From Sediminibacterium soli (GTDB taxonomy: Bacteria; Bacteroidota; Bacteroidia; Chitinophagales; Chitinophagaceae): a DNA stretch of 64,000 bases. Below the pieces are notes generated by a model. That model did no database searches and was not told the DNA's origin. It saw nothing but the letters and a program-made list of their open reading frames with translations. The stretch spans positions 307,107-371,106 of the forward strand of contig NZ_JAACJR010000008.1 in the NCBI RefSeq assembly GCF_009939225.1, in the 5' to 3' direction. Made by a program: the position numbers and the translations under genes. Below are positions 8,661-17,186 of this stretch, piece after piece; within the stretch, counting starts at the first letter, position 1; the number at the start of each line of letters is the position of its first letter.

Positions 8661-11429
8661 TTAATAAGTTACTGTTAACCCGGCCCCAATGCCCATATCA
8701 CTATCGTAGTGGGTAGACAACGAAAAGTATTTAGTTACGATATACCTAAAGCCTGCCATGTATTCTTTGTCGGTATTGGCCATAAAGTTCATTCTTAACC
8801 GGCTTGTAAGCGGTATATCCTCACGCATGAGCTGGAAACGAACATTTCCCTTATTGTCCAACGAGGCGTCAGCAATAATCAGCATGGGTAAGGTATATTG
8901 TAAACCAATATGGAAAACCTGTCGGAAGTTTTTAGTGTTGCTTTGCCCGAATAGGTTCCTTCCTGGGGCAAGTGATTGGCCGAACAGGTTTTTTTCATTT
9001 GGATCAACTGTCCTTTTCCGGAAATCCCATCCTATGTACGGAAACCACCACTGCATTCTGCCAAGATACCTTCCAAAGTGGCTTTCGCTTTCGTATCCCA
9101 TATCCTTATTTAACCCAATCCGCCATTCGGTAGAAAGCTTGTAACGGGTGTTTGCCAGCATAATTTCGCCGTCGCTGCCATTACTTTCCAGACCAATTCT
9201 TGCCATTGGGTGAAATTGCCTGTCATCAGAATTTAAACCCCGCTTGGCTACTTTGGAATCTGTGATATCCGTTTTGTCAACCAGCGTATCCTGATAGCTA
9301 AAAACACGGCCCATGCCACTCATCATGTGGTACAAAATATGGCAATGGAAGAACCAGTCGCCTCCGGGCTCTGAGGCTGCGAACTCGATGGTATCCCGTT
9401 CCATGGGCATAATATCGAGTACATTTTTCATTGGGGCATTCTCTCCCTGATCATTCAATATCCTGAAATCGTGGCCATGCAAGTGCATCGGGTGACGCAT
9501 CATACTGTTGTTGAACATAATTATCCGCACATTTTCTCCCTTTTTGATCAGGATTTTGTCGCTTTCGGAAACGGTTTTATTGTCCAGTGACCATACATAT
9601 CTGTTCATGTTGCCGGTAAGCTCGAATTTCAATTCTTTCCAGGGTCCTTTTGGTAACGTTGTTTTCTTTGGATCTCGAAGCATATTATAATTAAGCGTTA
9701 CAATATCGGAGCTGGAGTTGTCCATAGCAGCCATGTCATGCATACCACCGTTCATCTGCATTCGGTCTGCTTTTGCAGTATCACCCGGATTTTCCGGGCC
9801 GGTAATTTCAGGATACATTACCGTGTTCATATCCATGACCTGGTTCTGCATTTTCATACCCTCCATTTCGATCATATTGCCCTGCATATCCATCATATCG
9901 TTCATCATTTTCATTCCGGCAAAATATTTCAGCTTGGGAAGTTTCTTAGCCACTACTTTTTCTCCGTCTCCTAACCACAGGGAGGCGGATTTAGTCCGGT
10001 CTTCTGGGGTAACCAGGAATTCGTAGCTTTTATTTTCAGGAATGGTTACCACCACATCATAGGTTTCCGAGACTGCAATAATCAGTCTGTCAACTTCCAC
10101 AGGTTCCACATCATTACCATCGCTTGCCACGACCGTGATCTTCCCCCCAGAATAGGTGAGCCAGAAATAATCGGATGCGCCTCCGTTAGCGATGCGCAAC
10201 CGTACTTTATCGCCTGCTTTAAATTTGGGATAGGTGCTTTGATTTTTTCCGTTGATCAGGAATTTATCATAATAAACATCACTCACGTCCATGGCATTCA
10301 TGCGTTTCCATTCATTGTTAACCTTCGTTTTGAAATGTCCGGTTTTTATCGCTTCAAAATAGCTTTGGGTAGTGCCTTTCTTGATCGCAAACCAGTCGGT
10401 GGCGTTCTTCAGGCTGCGATGTACTTCTTCCGGCTTCATGTCTGTCCATTCGCTCAACATAACCGGAATTGTGGGAATGCTCCATTCTTGCCTTTTTTTC
10501 ATGATAAACGAACCGTACATGCCAATCTGCTCCTGCAATTTGCTATGGCTGTGGTACCAGTGTGTGCCATGTTGAACAATAGGAAATTTGTATAGATAGG
10601 TTTCTCCCGGCTTTATTGGCATTTGCGTAAGAAATGGAACGCCATCCATCCGGTTCGGCAAAAACAATCCATGCCAGTGCAGCGATGTTTCTTCATCCAG
10701 CTCGTTATGGACATAAATTTCGGCTGTATCGCCTTGTGTAAATGTGAGCGTAGGCATAGGTATCTGGCCATTCACCGCTATAGCCCGCTTTGGCTTTTTG
10801 CCATAAGTTACTATAGTATCACGGATGTATAAATCATAGCGGACGGTTCTTGGTGGTTGGCTACTTGTAATCGTCTTTATAGGCCCTAAGTTTGCTTTCG
10901 CTTTTTTTATGTTTTCCAGCGTGGCATCATTATCGCCCATCTGCATACCATTCATGTCTTCCATGCTATCCATCTTTCCATTTGATGTGTCCCCTGGCAT
11001 TTGCATTCCGTCATGCTTTTCCGGTACTTCTTTAGGTTCCTCTTTTACCAGTTTCATTCCGCATTTAGGGCAGTTGCCTGGTTTGCTGGCATGGATCTCA
11101 GGATGCATTGGGCAGGTATAGGTAACCGATTGAGCAGGCTTGGACGCCTCCTTTTTTGGATCCATTTTCATGTTATCCATCTTTTCCGGAACACTTTTTT
11201 TAGCAGGAACTTTCTTTTTGGACTGAACGATTTTCTGCTTTTGCACAACCAGTTTCATTCCGCACTTAGGGCAGTTTCCGGGCTTCGATGAGTTTACCTC
11301 CGGATGCATCGGACAGGTATAGATCTCACTTTGTTTGTTTTTCTGGGCTGATTGATCATGCCCCTCGTGTTGCGCAAATGCTAATTGCCCAAAACAAAGC
11401 AGCAGCACAACTATTATTATTCTATTCAT
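8661..11429 (-). CDS. Multicopper oxidase with two HMBD modules and a C-terminal CopB-like barrel
   Basis: An unusually long (922 aa) exported copper oxidase. A signal peptide (MNRIIIVVLLLCFGQLAFA) is followed by two HMBD modules (CPMHPE...CPKCGMKLV, residues ~38-65 and ~105-132). Cupredoxin domains follow with the copper ligands HWHG (~252), HWYHSH, HPMHLHGH and HCHILYHMMSGM (~695). A Met-rich insert lies in the middle (MKMMNDMMDMQGN). Residues ~745-922 resemble the outer-membrane copper protein CopB/PcoB (ARIGLESNGSDGEIML, AGFRYIVTKYFSL), so PcoA- and PcoB-like functions are fused. It probably oxidises Cu(I) in the periplasm while anchored in the outer membrane. The fused topology is inference. 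Confidence 0.88.
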   Translation of the reverse strand: MNRIIIVVLLLCFGQLAFAQHEGHDQSAQKNKQSEIYTCPMHPEVNSSKPGNCPKCGMKLVVQKQKIVQSKKKVPAKKSVPEKMDNMKMDPKKEASKPAQSVTYTCPMHPEIHASKPGNCPKCGMKLVKEEPKEVPEKHDGMQMPGDTSNGKMDSMEDMNGMQMGDNDATLENIKKAKANLGPIKTITSSQPPRTVRYDLYIRDTIVTYGKKPKRAIAVNGQIPMPTLTFTQGDTAEIYVHNELDEETSLHWHGLFLPNRMDGVPFLTQMPIKPGETYLYKFPIVQHGTHWYHSHSKLQEQIGMYGSFIMKKRQEWSIPTIPVMLSEWTDMKPEEVHRSLKNATDWFAIKKGTTQSYFEAIKTGHFKTKVNNEWKRMNAMDVSDVYYDKFLINGKNQSTYPKFKAGDKVRLRIANGGASDYFWLTYSGGKITVVASDGNDVEPVEVDRLIIAVSETYDVVVTIPENKSYEFLVTPEDRTKSASLWLGDGEKVVAKKLPKLKYFAGMKMMNDMMDMQGNMIEMEGMKMQNQVMDMNTVMYPEITGPENPGDTAKADRMQMNGGMHDMAAMDNSSSDIVTLNYNMLRDPKKTTLPKGPWKELKFELTGNMNRYVWSLDNKTVSESDKILIKKGENVRIIMFNNSMMRHPMHLHGHDFRILNDQGENAPMKNVLDIMPMERDTIEFAASEPGGDWFFHCHILYHMMSGMGRVFSYQDTLVDKTDITDSKVAKRGLNSDDRQFHPMARIGLESNGSDGEIMLANTRYKLSTEWRIGLNKDMGYESESHFGRYLGRMQWWFPYIGWDFRKRTVDPNEKNLFGQSLAPGRNLFGQSNTKNFRQVFHIGLQYTLPMLIIADASLDNKGNVRFQLMREDIPLTSRLRMNFMANTDKEYMAGFRYIVTKYFSLSTHYDSDMGIGAGLTVTY

Positions 11430-11432
11430 TGT

Positions 11433-11897
11433 TTATTTCTTTTTAGATAGACTATCTCTAGTCGTTTTAACCCAATTTTTTATAAGCATTTTCTCGTCTT
11501 TTGAAAGTTTTGCGTCTGCGTGAATTAATGTATAAGAAGGTAAAGGCATTGTTCCATCCTCTATGCTGTTTGCAATAGACTTTAACTTACTATCCTGCCT
11601 CCGTTTTGAATACTCTCCAAACAGGTCAAAGTTCAGCTCTGATTTTCCTTTTTTGATGTGCGAGGCAAGCCACCAACCCGCAGGCTGTATTTCTGCATAC
11701 CAGGGATAATGGGTGTTGTTGCTATGGCAATCATAACAGGATGCCTTCAAAACAGCTTTTACATTCTCTGGCACTGCATAAACTTTGCCGATCTGATCAG
11801 TTGAAGCCTGCCCGTTTTCGTTACGGGCAGGCCTTATAAACTGGATTAGAATAAAAACCAGCAGCAGCGCTAAGAGGGTGATTTTTATCCGGCTCAT
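11433..11897 (-). CDS. Haem-binding-domain (Haem_bd) protein, exported
   Basis: A 154-residue protein with an N-terminal hydrophobic signal or anchor (ITLLALLLVFILIQFI). The Haem_bd signature follows: SCYDCHSNNTHYPWYAEIQP, where CYDCH is a CxxCH haem-c attachment motif, then PAGWWLASHIKKG. It is predicted to act in the periplasm or on the outer face of the inner membrane. It ends 3 bp before the multicopper oxidase start, so it belongs to the copper operon. An electron-transfer role in copper redox chemistry fits but is inference. Confidence 0.82.
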   Translation of the reverse strand: MSRIKITLLALLLVFILIQFIRPARNENGQASTDQIGKVYAVPENVKAVLKASCYDCHSNNTHYPWYAEIQPAGWWLASHIKKGKSELNFDLFGEYSKRRQDSKLKSIANSIEDGTMPLPSYTLIHADAKLSKDEKMLIKNWVKTTRDSLSKKK

Positions 11898-11902
11898 TAC
11901 AA

Positions 11903-12469
11903 TCAGTTTAATTCTTCTTTAACAGTCCCACAAGTGGACATGGCTTTGCCTAAATAGGGGTTTTGTATCTCCTTTGTCTGGCTCAGCCAATCAGCCCCCT
12001 TATTCTTGTTATACATGGGGCAGTGCGTATAATAAAGCTTTCGACCAGCACCTACGCTTTTTACCAGTTCATACATTTCCTCGCTCAGCGTTTCAAAATG
12101 TTCTCTTTGATGTTCGATGTTGCCTGCATTGGCACCGATATGCTCCGCATGTTCTTTTGCATCCTCTTCTATGTCGTTATAGACTTTGGCCTGCTCAGGT
12201 GTTAAAGATGCTTTATCAAAATTGTTGAATGCCTTCACCATTTCATTTCCGGCAGTGGCGGCATCCTTGTCATTATCTTTTGTCAAGGCGTCTTTAAGTT
12301 GGAGGTAATTATTTACCAATTCTCCGGCAGGATTAACCGTGGCAGCAGGTGCTTCCTGGTTGTTGGCTGCTGATGAAGGTTCTTCTGACGACTGGTTCTT
12401 AGTCGTGCCATTGTTGCACGCTGCAAAAAACAAAGTGGACAGCGCTATACTAAAGATTAATATTTTCAT
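11903..12469 (-). CDS. DUF3347 lipoprotein
   Basis: The 188-residue product starts with a lipoprotein signal (lipobox FFAAC, Cys at about residue 18) followed by a Ser/Ala/Glu-rich linker. A DUF3347 helical domain follows (about residues 50-185). The C-terminal part carries the usual YTHCPMYNKNKGADWLS and NPYLGKAMSTCG, with His, Met and Cys residues suited to copper. DUF3347 is found with CusB-type and copper proteins in Bacteroidota. It lies 5 bp upstream of the Haem_bd gene on the same strand and heads the copper operon. Confidence 0.82.
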   Translation of the reverse strand: MKILIFSIALSTLFFAACNNGTTKNQSSEEPSSAANNQEAPAATVNPAGELVNNYLQLKDALTKDNDKDAATAGNEMVKAFNNFDKASLTPEQAKVYNDIEEDAKEHAEHIGANAGNIEHQREHFETLSEEMYELVKSVGAGRKLYYTHCPMYNKNKGADWLSQTKEIQNPYLGKAMSTCGTVKEELN

Positions 12470-12640
12470 TTTATTTGCGAATTATTTAAATATATAATAA
12501 AGAATATGTTATATGCATGGCCTACCGGCAACACTTTTTTACAAAAAGAGATTTAAAAATCTTTTTGACGATTGCAATGATTTTTCCCATGATTGTAAAT
12601 TAAAACATCAGGAATTTAATAGACTGATAAAAGCCAGACC

Positions 12641-13120
12641 TTACTTTAACGTTTCAACCACTTTGCCGCAGGTTAGCATAGCACTTCCAAAATAGGGGTT
12701 TTTAATGGCCGTACTGTTGCTCAGCCAGCTCGCCTTTTTCATCGGACAATAGGCTTTGTAAACCGGACCGTCGCTGAGCTTTGTTGTTTTTGCCAATGCG
12801 AATAGGTGATCCGAGAAATTAGTAAAATATTCGCGTTGCTTTGCAATGTCTTTTGATTTTGAAATATTTGAAGGATCATTTACCAAAGCGGTTCGGCTTG
12901 CTTCAGGAAGGAATGAAGCGTCCATAGCATTAGCCGTGGTAACAAATTCAGCAGCTTTTGCAGACGCATTTCCGGCATTGCCTTTTATCAAGGCATCTTT
13001 GACTGCGTAATATTGGGTAAGTAATTCAGAAGGCTGCGTTTTACTCGCATTGTTTTGGGCAAAGCTATTTTGACCCAATGCAGTTGCTATCAAAGCAACT
13101 ACGAAAAGTATCTTTTTCAT
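12641..13120 (-). CDS. DUF3347 secreted protein
   Basis: A second DUF3347 protein (159 residues), with a signal peptide (MKKILFVVALIATALGQNSFA) instead of a lipobox. The domain ends in the same pattern as its neighbour (YCPMKKASWLS, NPYFGSAMLTCGKV), so the two are likely tandem paralogues. It lies 171 bp upstream of the lipoprotein paralogue. The gap is A+T-rich and could hold a promoter. A copper-binding role in the periplasm is inferred from family and context. Confidence 0.8.
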   Translation of the reverse strand: MKKILFVVALIATALGQNSFAQNNASKTQPSELLTQYYAVKDALIKGNAGNASAKAAEFVTTANAMDASFLPEASRTALVNDPSNISKSKDIAKQREYFTNFSDHLFALAKTTKLSDGPVYKAYCPMKKASWLSNSTAIKNPYFGSAMLTCGKVVETLK

Positions 13121-13199
13121 TTTAATTGATTTTAATGTTTAATGCAATATTTATAGGCATGACGATACAATCACCATGCAACAGGCAAAAAACATTAAA

Positions 13200-13658
13200 T
13201 CAAATCTGGAAACTCTGAATAGCTACCCTTATATCGGGTATGGGAGGATGATGACTTCGGACGAAGAATTTGTTGTCGGGAGTATGTAGATCCGAAGGGA
13301 CAACATTAAACTGATAAAAGGTGGAAGTTAACGCGGCAACGAATACCTGATGGATAACAATATCAAGCGACTTAGGCGTTAATTTATCAACCTTTGATAG
13401 CTTGGCAACCTCATCTTTACAACAGTTATTTTTTTCATCGTGCGATGAATGGTGTGCATCAGATACTTCTTTATGCTCATGATGCGGTTTAGCATGTTGA
13501 TGCGAAACCGATTGAACAGCGGAAGTTTCTTCCTGGTGGTGTGAACTGTTAAAGCCCATATCCATACCCACAGAGCAGGCAAACCCTACTACTGTATTCA
13601 AAGAGAATACAATTAACAGGAAAACTGCTTTTATCTGTATGAGGCGGATTCTTTTCAT
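13200..13658 (-). CDS. His-rich exported protein of the HYC_CC_PP type
   Basis: The start is the ATG at 13658; an upstream in-frame TTG is possible but less likely. The ~152-residue product has an N-terminal hydrophobic signal segment and a His-rich middle (VSHQHAKPHHEHKEVSDAHH). A CC pair (NNCCKDEV) and a C-terminal HHPPIPDIRV complete the layout of the Bacteroidota HYC_CC_PP family. Such proteins occur with copper and metal genes and probably bind metal in the envelope. Function is inferred from composition and neighbours. Confidence 0.68.
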   Translation of the reverse strand: MKRIRLIQIKAVFLLIVFSLNTVVGFACSVGMDMGFNSSHHQEETSAVQSVSHQHAKPHHEHKEVSDAHHSSHDEKNNCCKDEVAKLSKVDKLTPKSLDIVIHQVFVAALTSTFYQFNVVPSDLHTPDNKFFVRSHHPPIPDIRVAIQSFQI

Positions 13659-13800
13659 CAACTACACAAATATAGTTATTCTTTTATAAAATGATCTCAA
13701 TCAACAACAAAGATAACATAGCCCGCTTTATGGATATTATACAATTATGTGAAATAGTTACATAATTCCTGCCTAGTGAATTCAGGCAGGAATTATCGAG

Positions 13801-14145
13801 TTATGCGGCAGTAGCCATTTCTTCGCAGGCAGCCGCACATTTCCGGCAGGCTTCAGCACATTCCCTGCAATGTTCCATACCCATTTGAGCATGTTTTTCA
13901 CACTCTGCGGCGCAGGCATTACAAACGTCTGTGCAAACACGGCAAAGGTGATGGCTGTATTCACTGCCCAAGCTCATAACTTCTGCTGCAGAGCGACATA
14001 TTGCCGCACATTCAAGATCAAGTTGAATGCATTTCGATAACATTTTTACGTCTTCTTCTTTAAGACATTCCGTGGCGCAGTGGCTACAGGTTACTGCACA
14101 TGCTACACAGGCATCGATGCAATCTTTGAATTGTTGATGTGACAT
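13801..14145 (-). CDS. Cys-rich four-helix-bundle copper storage protein (Csp/DUF326)
   Basis: The 114-residue protein has the evenly spaced cysteine pattern of the copper storage proteins. Examples are CIDACVACAVTCSHCATEC, ECAAICRSAA, CTDVCNACAAEC and CRECAEACRKCAAAC. In known Csp proteins the cysteines point into the core of a four-helix bundle and hold many Cu(I) ions. There is no signal peptide, so it resembles cytosolic Csp3. It probably buffers cytoplasmic copper alongside the CopA exporter. Confidence 0.9.
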   Translation of the reverse strand: MSHQQFKDCIDACVACAVTCSHCATECLKEEDVKMLSKCIQLDLECAAICRSAAEVMSLGSEYSHHLCRVCTDVCNACAAECEKHAQMGMEHCRECAEACRKCAAACEEMATAA

Positions 14146-14182
14146 AATGTTACTTTTTTAGTTAGATAATGAATTGTTATTA

Positions 14183-14797
14183 TTATTTTCCGTCTGATAA
14201 AATCCATTGCTGCAAATCTTTGATCTCCTGATCCTGAGCTTCAATGATATTCCTTGCCATTGTTTTCATGGCATCCTCGTGACCATAGATTAATTCCAGC
14301 CTTGCATTTTCGATGGCGCTTTGATGGTGCTGTATCATCAGCATGGCAAAATCGTGATCTGTGTCTCCATTGATGATCTGGAGGTCAGTAACTTTTCCTG
14401 ACCTTTCCATATTGGCCATTTGCTGCATACTGAATTCAGGGACATTCCCATGTGGTGAATGGGCATTTAAAAAAGTGGTTAGCTGTTCGATTTCCGCTGC
14501 TTGAGCGTCAATAATCATCTGCGCCATTTCTTTCATTTGTGCATCATCGCCACTTTTCAGTTCGGCATTGGACATCTCTATAGCTCCCTGGTGGTGCATG
14601 CGCATCATCATTGCAAAATCATTGTCCGCGTCATTTGTTTTTTGCATGCCCATCATGGTATCCATCATACTGTGCATAATGGACATCATCTGGTTATCAT
14701 CATGTTTTTGAATTTTGATGGTATCATCATCTTTACTGCAAGACGCAATTGAAATGGTAAAGAGAAAAATCGCTAAAACTTTTAATACATTTTTCAT
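14183..14797 (-). CDS. DUF305 lipoprotein with two DUF305 repeats
   Basis: A 204-residue lipoprotein (lipobox SIASC at about residue 20) with two ferritin-like DUF305 repeats. Each carries the HH signature: FAMMMRMHHQGAIEMSNAEL (about residues 62-81) and FAMLMIQHHQSAIENARLEL (about 148-167). A Met/His-rich linker (MMSIMHSMMDTMMGMQ) precedes them. It ends 37 bp before the Csp start codon on the same strand. DUF305 proteins recur in copper and silver resistance clusters, and periplasmic metal binding is the likely role. Confidence 0.85.
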   Translation of the reverse strand: MKNVLKVLAIFLFTISIASCSKDDDTIKIQKHDDNQMMSIMHSMMDTMMGMQKTNDADNDFAMMMRMHHQGAIEMSNAELKSGDDAQMKEMAQMIIDAQAAEIEQLTTFLNAHSPHGNVPEFSMQQMANMERSGKVTDLQIINGDTDHDFAMLMIQHHQSAIENARLELIYGHEDAMKTMARNIIEAQDQEIKDLQQWILSDGK

Positions 14798-15111
14798 AAT
14801 TGTAATATTGTTTATTGTTAATGTTTACACGTTAGATTTCATCAGTGATTGATATATTCTTAATGAAACTTTTCCGGAGCATGATCACCATACGTCATTG
14901 GTACTAAATCCAATTCTTCAACACCGTTTTTTCATCTATTCATAACGTGTGTACAGTGCCAGTCGTGAAAACTCGACCTTACTTGCTAACCCGCAGTAAA
15001 CATGTGCCAGCACAGTAGCTCATAAAGCCGATGAATGATATGATGATTATTTTTTGTCTCGTAAAAGACAATACAATTTTGTGTTGTGAGAGCTACAACA
15101 TTAGGTGGGTA
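14798..15111. other. Intergenic stretch, no gene seen
   Basis: No reading frame here has a plausible start or composition. The only structure noticed is a short hairpin with arms TTGTCT and AGACAA near 15054-15073 without a clear T-tract. It separates the DUF305 lipoprotein from the next small envelope protein. Confidence 0.4.
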
Positions 15112-15540
15112 TCATATAAGAAGGGAGCGAAATTTGATAGATATATCTTTACCTGAAATTCCAGGTGGCCCATGTGTTTCAGGCCAAGAATCAACTAATG
15201 AAATGATAGCACTATAGGATGGATATTGATAATGATATGGAAAGATAGATGCCGGCGGATGAGGAATTTTTATATGGAAATTAATTTTAATATTCTCGCT
15301 TACGACATAGTTTCCGTGTTGATTGCAACAGGAGCAGTTTTTGTCGCCATTGCAATCTCCTTTTTCTTTATGTGATTCTTTTTCCCCGTTTTCGTGTGAT
15401 TTATCCGAGTGTTTACGAGCAATTTCCTTTTTATTGAGTATAAAGTCTCCTGTGCAATGGACAATACAGACAAATGTACCCGTTGCAATTAGCAGGTATA
15501 ATGTTGCAAAACTCCCTGTGGCAAAAGCTCTCAGTGACAT
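15112..15540 (-). CDS. Small Cys/His-containing envelope protein, metal-island associated
   Basis: I recognise only a pattern, not a named family. The 142-residue protein has an N-terminal hydrophobic segment (TLYLLIATGTFVCIVHC). A Lys/Glu/His-rich stretch follows, then a Cys cluster CNGDKNCSCCNQHGNYVVSE, then a Pro-rich C-terminal half (IKIPHPPASIFPYHYQYP). The layout resembles other small Bacteroidota proteins encoded next to RND metal pumps. It is the last gene of the metal island before the mobile-element leader. Metal binding is inference. Confidence 0.6.
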   Translation of the reverse strand: MSLRAFATGSFATLYLLIATGTFVCIVHCTGDFILNKKEIARKHSDKSHENGEKESHKEKGDCNGDKNCSCCNQHGNYVVSENIKINFHIKIPHPPASIFPYHYQYPSYSAIISLVDSWPETHGPPGISGKDISIKFRSLLI

Positions 15541-15744
15541 CTCGACTTTTTATTGGACTACAATTCCCCTTGACATTTGTTCATATTTTTATTCTCCAAT
15601 AATTATGCCCCTATTACCCTGTAAGCGAATGATTTTCATAGAATGAGTAAACTTTGAATGGAGGAGCGATAGAAAGCTAAAAGTACTTAGTTCTACATGT
15701 ATAAACATTTTACAATAGCATCCCTGAAATAACTGTCAAAAAGT

Positions 15745-15752
15745 TACCTTTG
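15745..15752 (+). promoter_or_regulatory. Bacteroidota -7 promoter hexamer upstream of structured leader
   Basis: TACCTTTG matches TAnnTTTG. A start a few bases downstream would give a leader of roughly 205-210 nt for the small gene at 15969, containing the folded RNA at 15788-15902. No clear -33 element was seen. Confidence 0.35.
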
Positions 15753-15787
15753 TTCAAAATATTCTTGAAGCGTTTTAGCTTTAAGTC

Positions 15788-15902
15788 CTGCACTGAAACT
15801 TAGGAACTTTCAAATGGCAATGGGACATAAGTGAGAACGCTCATGCTACGGCGTGGGCGCACTTATCGTTGCCGGGTTTCCTAAGACCTCAGTGCGGTGA
15901 GT
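15788..15902 (+). ncRNA. Candidate structured RNA (long multi-helix hairpin) in 5' leader
   Basis: Nested complementary arms form one long interrupted hairpin. GCACTGA (15790-15796) pairs with TCAGTGC (15889-15895), TTAGGAA (15800-15806) with TTCCTAA (15878-15884), GGCAA (15816-15820) with TTGCC (15869-15873), and ATAAGTG (15827-15833) with CACTTAT (15860-15866). The apical CGC/GCG and CATGC/GCGTG pairs enclose TACG. Five stacked helices with small internal loops in an untranslated stretch are unlikely by chance. I cannot assign an RNA family. It could be an independent ncRNA, a regulatory leader, or part of a DNA transfer or recombination site. Confidence 0.55.
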
Positions 15903-15906
15903 TGTT

Positions 15907-15950
15907 GCCTGCGCTCTTTTTTTGTGCAGGCGGCGAGTCAAAAAGGAACC
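15907..15950 (+). promoter_or_regulatory. Leader hairpin and A-rich ribosome-binding stretch shared with the ssb leader
   Basis: GCCTGC (15907-15912) pairs with GCAGGC (15926-15931) around a T-rich loop. GCAGGCGG followed by AAAAAGGAA (15940-15948) precedes the ATG at 15969. Nearly the same string (GCAGGCGGGTG, then AAAAAGGAA) sits at 35305-35324 before ssb, so it looks like an element-wide leader signal for expression. The hairpin could mask or expose the A-rich translation signal. Confidence 0.4.
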
Positions 15951-15968
15951 TACTAAAAGCAACATAGT

Positions 15969-16184
15969 ATGACCTCAGCCAACCACTACCCGGATTTTAA
16001 GTATACCGCCGGACAATTAGCAAAGTTTCTTGCTGCAAGTGACTTTTTCACCATTATGCTCAAAGATGGTCACATTATTCATTTTACCCCCAAAGACGTA
16101 GCTGCTTTCCACAAGTGGTTAGAACAAAATAACATACCGAGCATCCGGACGCAGGAAGGATGGGTGATCACGAAGAAGCCTTGA
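15969..16184 (+). CDS. Small mobile-element protein of unknown function
   Basis: A 71-residue soluble protein of a type often seen near the mobilisation genes of Bacteroidota elements (pattern HFTPKDVAAFHKWLEQNNI, then EGWVITKK). No catalytic motif is visible. It follows the structured leader and the A-rich AAAAAGGAA, which makes the ATG at 15969 the clear start. It may be the first gene of the element's accessory transcript. Confidence 0.65.
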   Translation: MTSANHYPDFKYTAGQLAKFLAASDFFTIMLKDGHIIHFTPKDVAAFHKWLEQNNIPSIRTQEGWVITKKP

Positions 16185-16268
16185 AAAAGTACTTTCCCCC
16201 CTTCGTGCTGCTACCTCTCTTCTTTTAAAATTCGACCCCAAAATATTAAATCCGAACTTCCTTATTTA

Positions 16269-16731
16269 ATGAAATTCAAGATTGCTTCCATTATAGATAA
16301 CCGCACGATGTTGCTTATTCTGACTGCTGTGCAGTGATCTTTGGCGGTGTCATTTTATTGACAGGGTATTGGGCGAAAAAAGCCGATATGTACCTAATGC
16401 CTGATGGTTTTAAGGGAACTGCTACCGTAATCTTTAATGACCCTGACGGTATGCCGGAAAAACGGGATGGGAAGAGAAGAGTTTTTGAAATTCCCGCATC
16501 TGGAACTTTATATACGCAAAGCACTTACAAAAGTAAATGGAATACCTATTATTATGTGCAGCCAGACGGCAGGTTGCGTCAATTGACGTGTGGTGACGCA
16601 CGCACCGGGGAGTTCCGATTTCTTATAACGCTATTGATATTATGTGGATAGACGAAATAGACGTTGTTCAACGTGACACTGATAATAAGAAATTAATGGT
16701 CGCTACTATTATAGCAAAACAAAGGAATTGA
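16269..16731 (+). pseudogene. DUF6843-like protein gene, two frameshifts
   Basis: Three consecutive frames together spell one protein. MKFKIASIIDNRTMLLIL (start 16269) breaks at a stop near 16337. A second frame then reads VILLTGYWAKKADMYLMPDG, FKGTATVIFNDPDG, a YYYVQPDGRL stretch and GEFR to about 16620. A third frame continues SYNAIDIMWIDEIDVVQ to the stop at 16729-16731. The middle part has the DUF6843 pattern (GFKGT-V-F--PDG). Two indels suggest decay, or sequence errors. A predicted N-terminal membrane helix is split by the first shift. Confidence 0.6.
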
Positions 16732-16749
16732 ATTTTATGCCAACTATGG

Positions 16750-16992
16750 TTAATTAGCTTTTTTCGATTTACCTCCTGAATCTGGCAGCTTAGTAGTTCC
16801 ATAGAACTCATCTAATAATTCGCTTGGTTTTACGCCTATTGCTAACGCAATAAGGTAAAGTTCTTCTGCTCTTAAGTGACTACGCTCGTTTAACGTTAGC
16901 TCATTCATTCGAGCTTTCGTTAATCCCGTTTTCCTGGCTACCTCAGCTTTGTTTACAGACTTCTGCGCTAAATACAATCCGAGTTTTGTCAT
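16750..16992 (-). CDS. XRE/Cro-type helix-turn-helix regulator
   Basis: An 80-residue protein with an HTH_3 domain over about residues 5-60. SVNKAEVARKTGLTKARMNE is the helix-turn-helix and LYLIALAIGVKPSELLDE is the usual closing pair of helices. A short basic tail follows. It is the only leftward gene among neighbours on the plus strand and may repress one of them. The target is unknown. Confidence 0.8.
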   Translation of the reverse strand: MTKLGLYLAQKSVNKAEVARKTGLTKARMNELTLNERSHLRAEELYLIALAIGVKPSELLDEFYGTTKLPDSGGKSKKAN

Positions 16993-17186
16993 TGATTATT
17001 CGCCTTTTCTATACTTATGTGAGCGTTAAAGATATAAAAGGGCCGAAAAAACATACTAATATTTGGAAATATGGAATGTTTATCCTTACTTTAAATAGGA
17101 TTTTCTATACTATTGTTCGCTTTAATTGACCTAGGTAAATACTGATTAACAGATAATTGCACTTAGTCTTATTCAAATTAATCATC

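Noticed and set aside
12513..12695. 60-codon plus-strand frame
   Set aside because: It overlaps the 3' end of the DUF3347 gene on the opposite strand; its upstream part is A+T-rich intergenic DNA.
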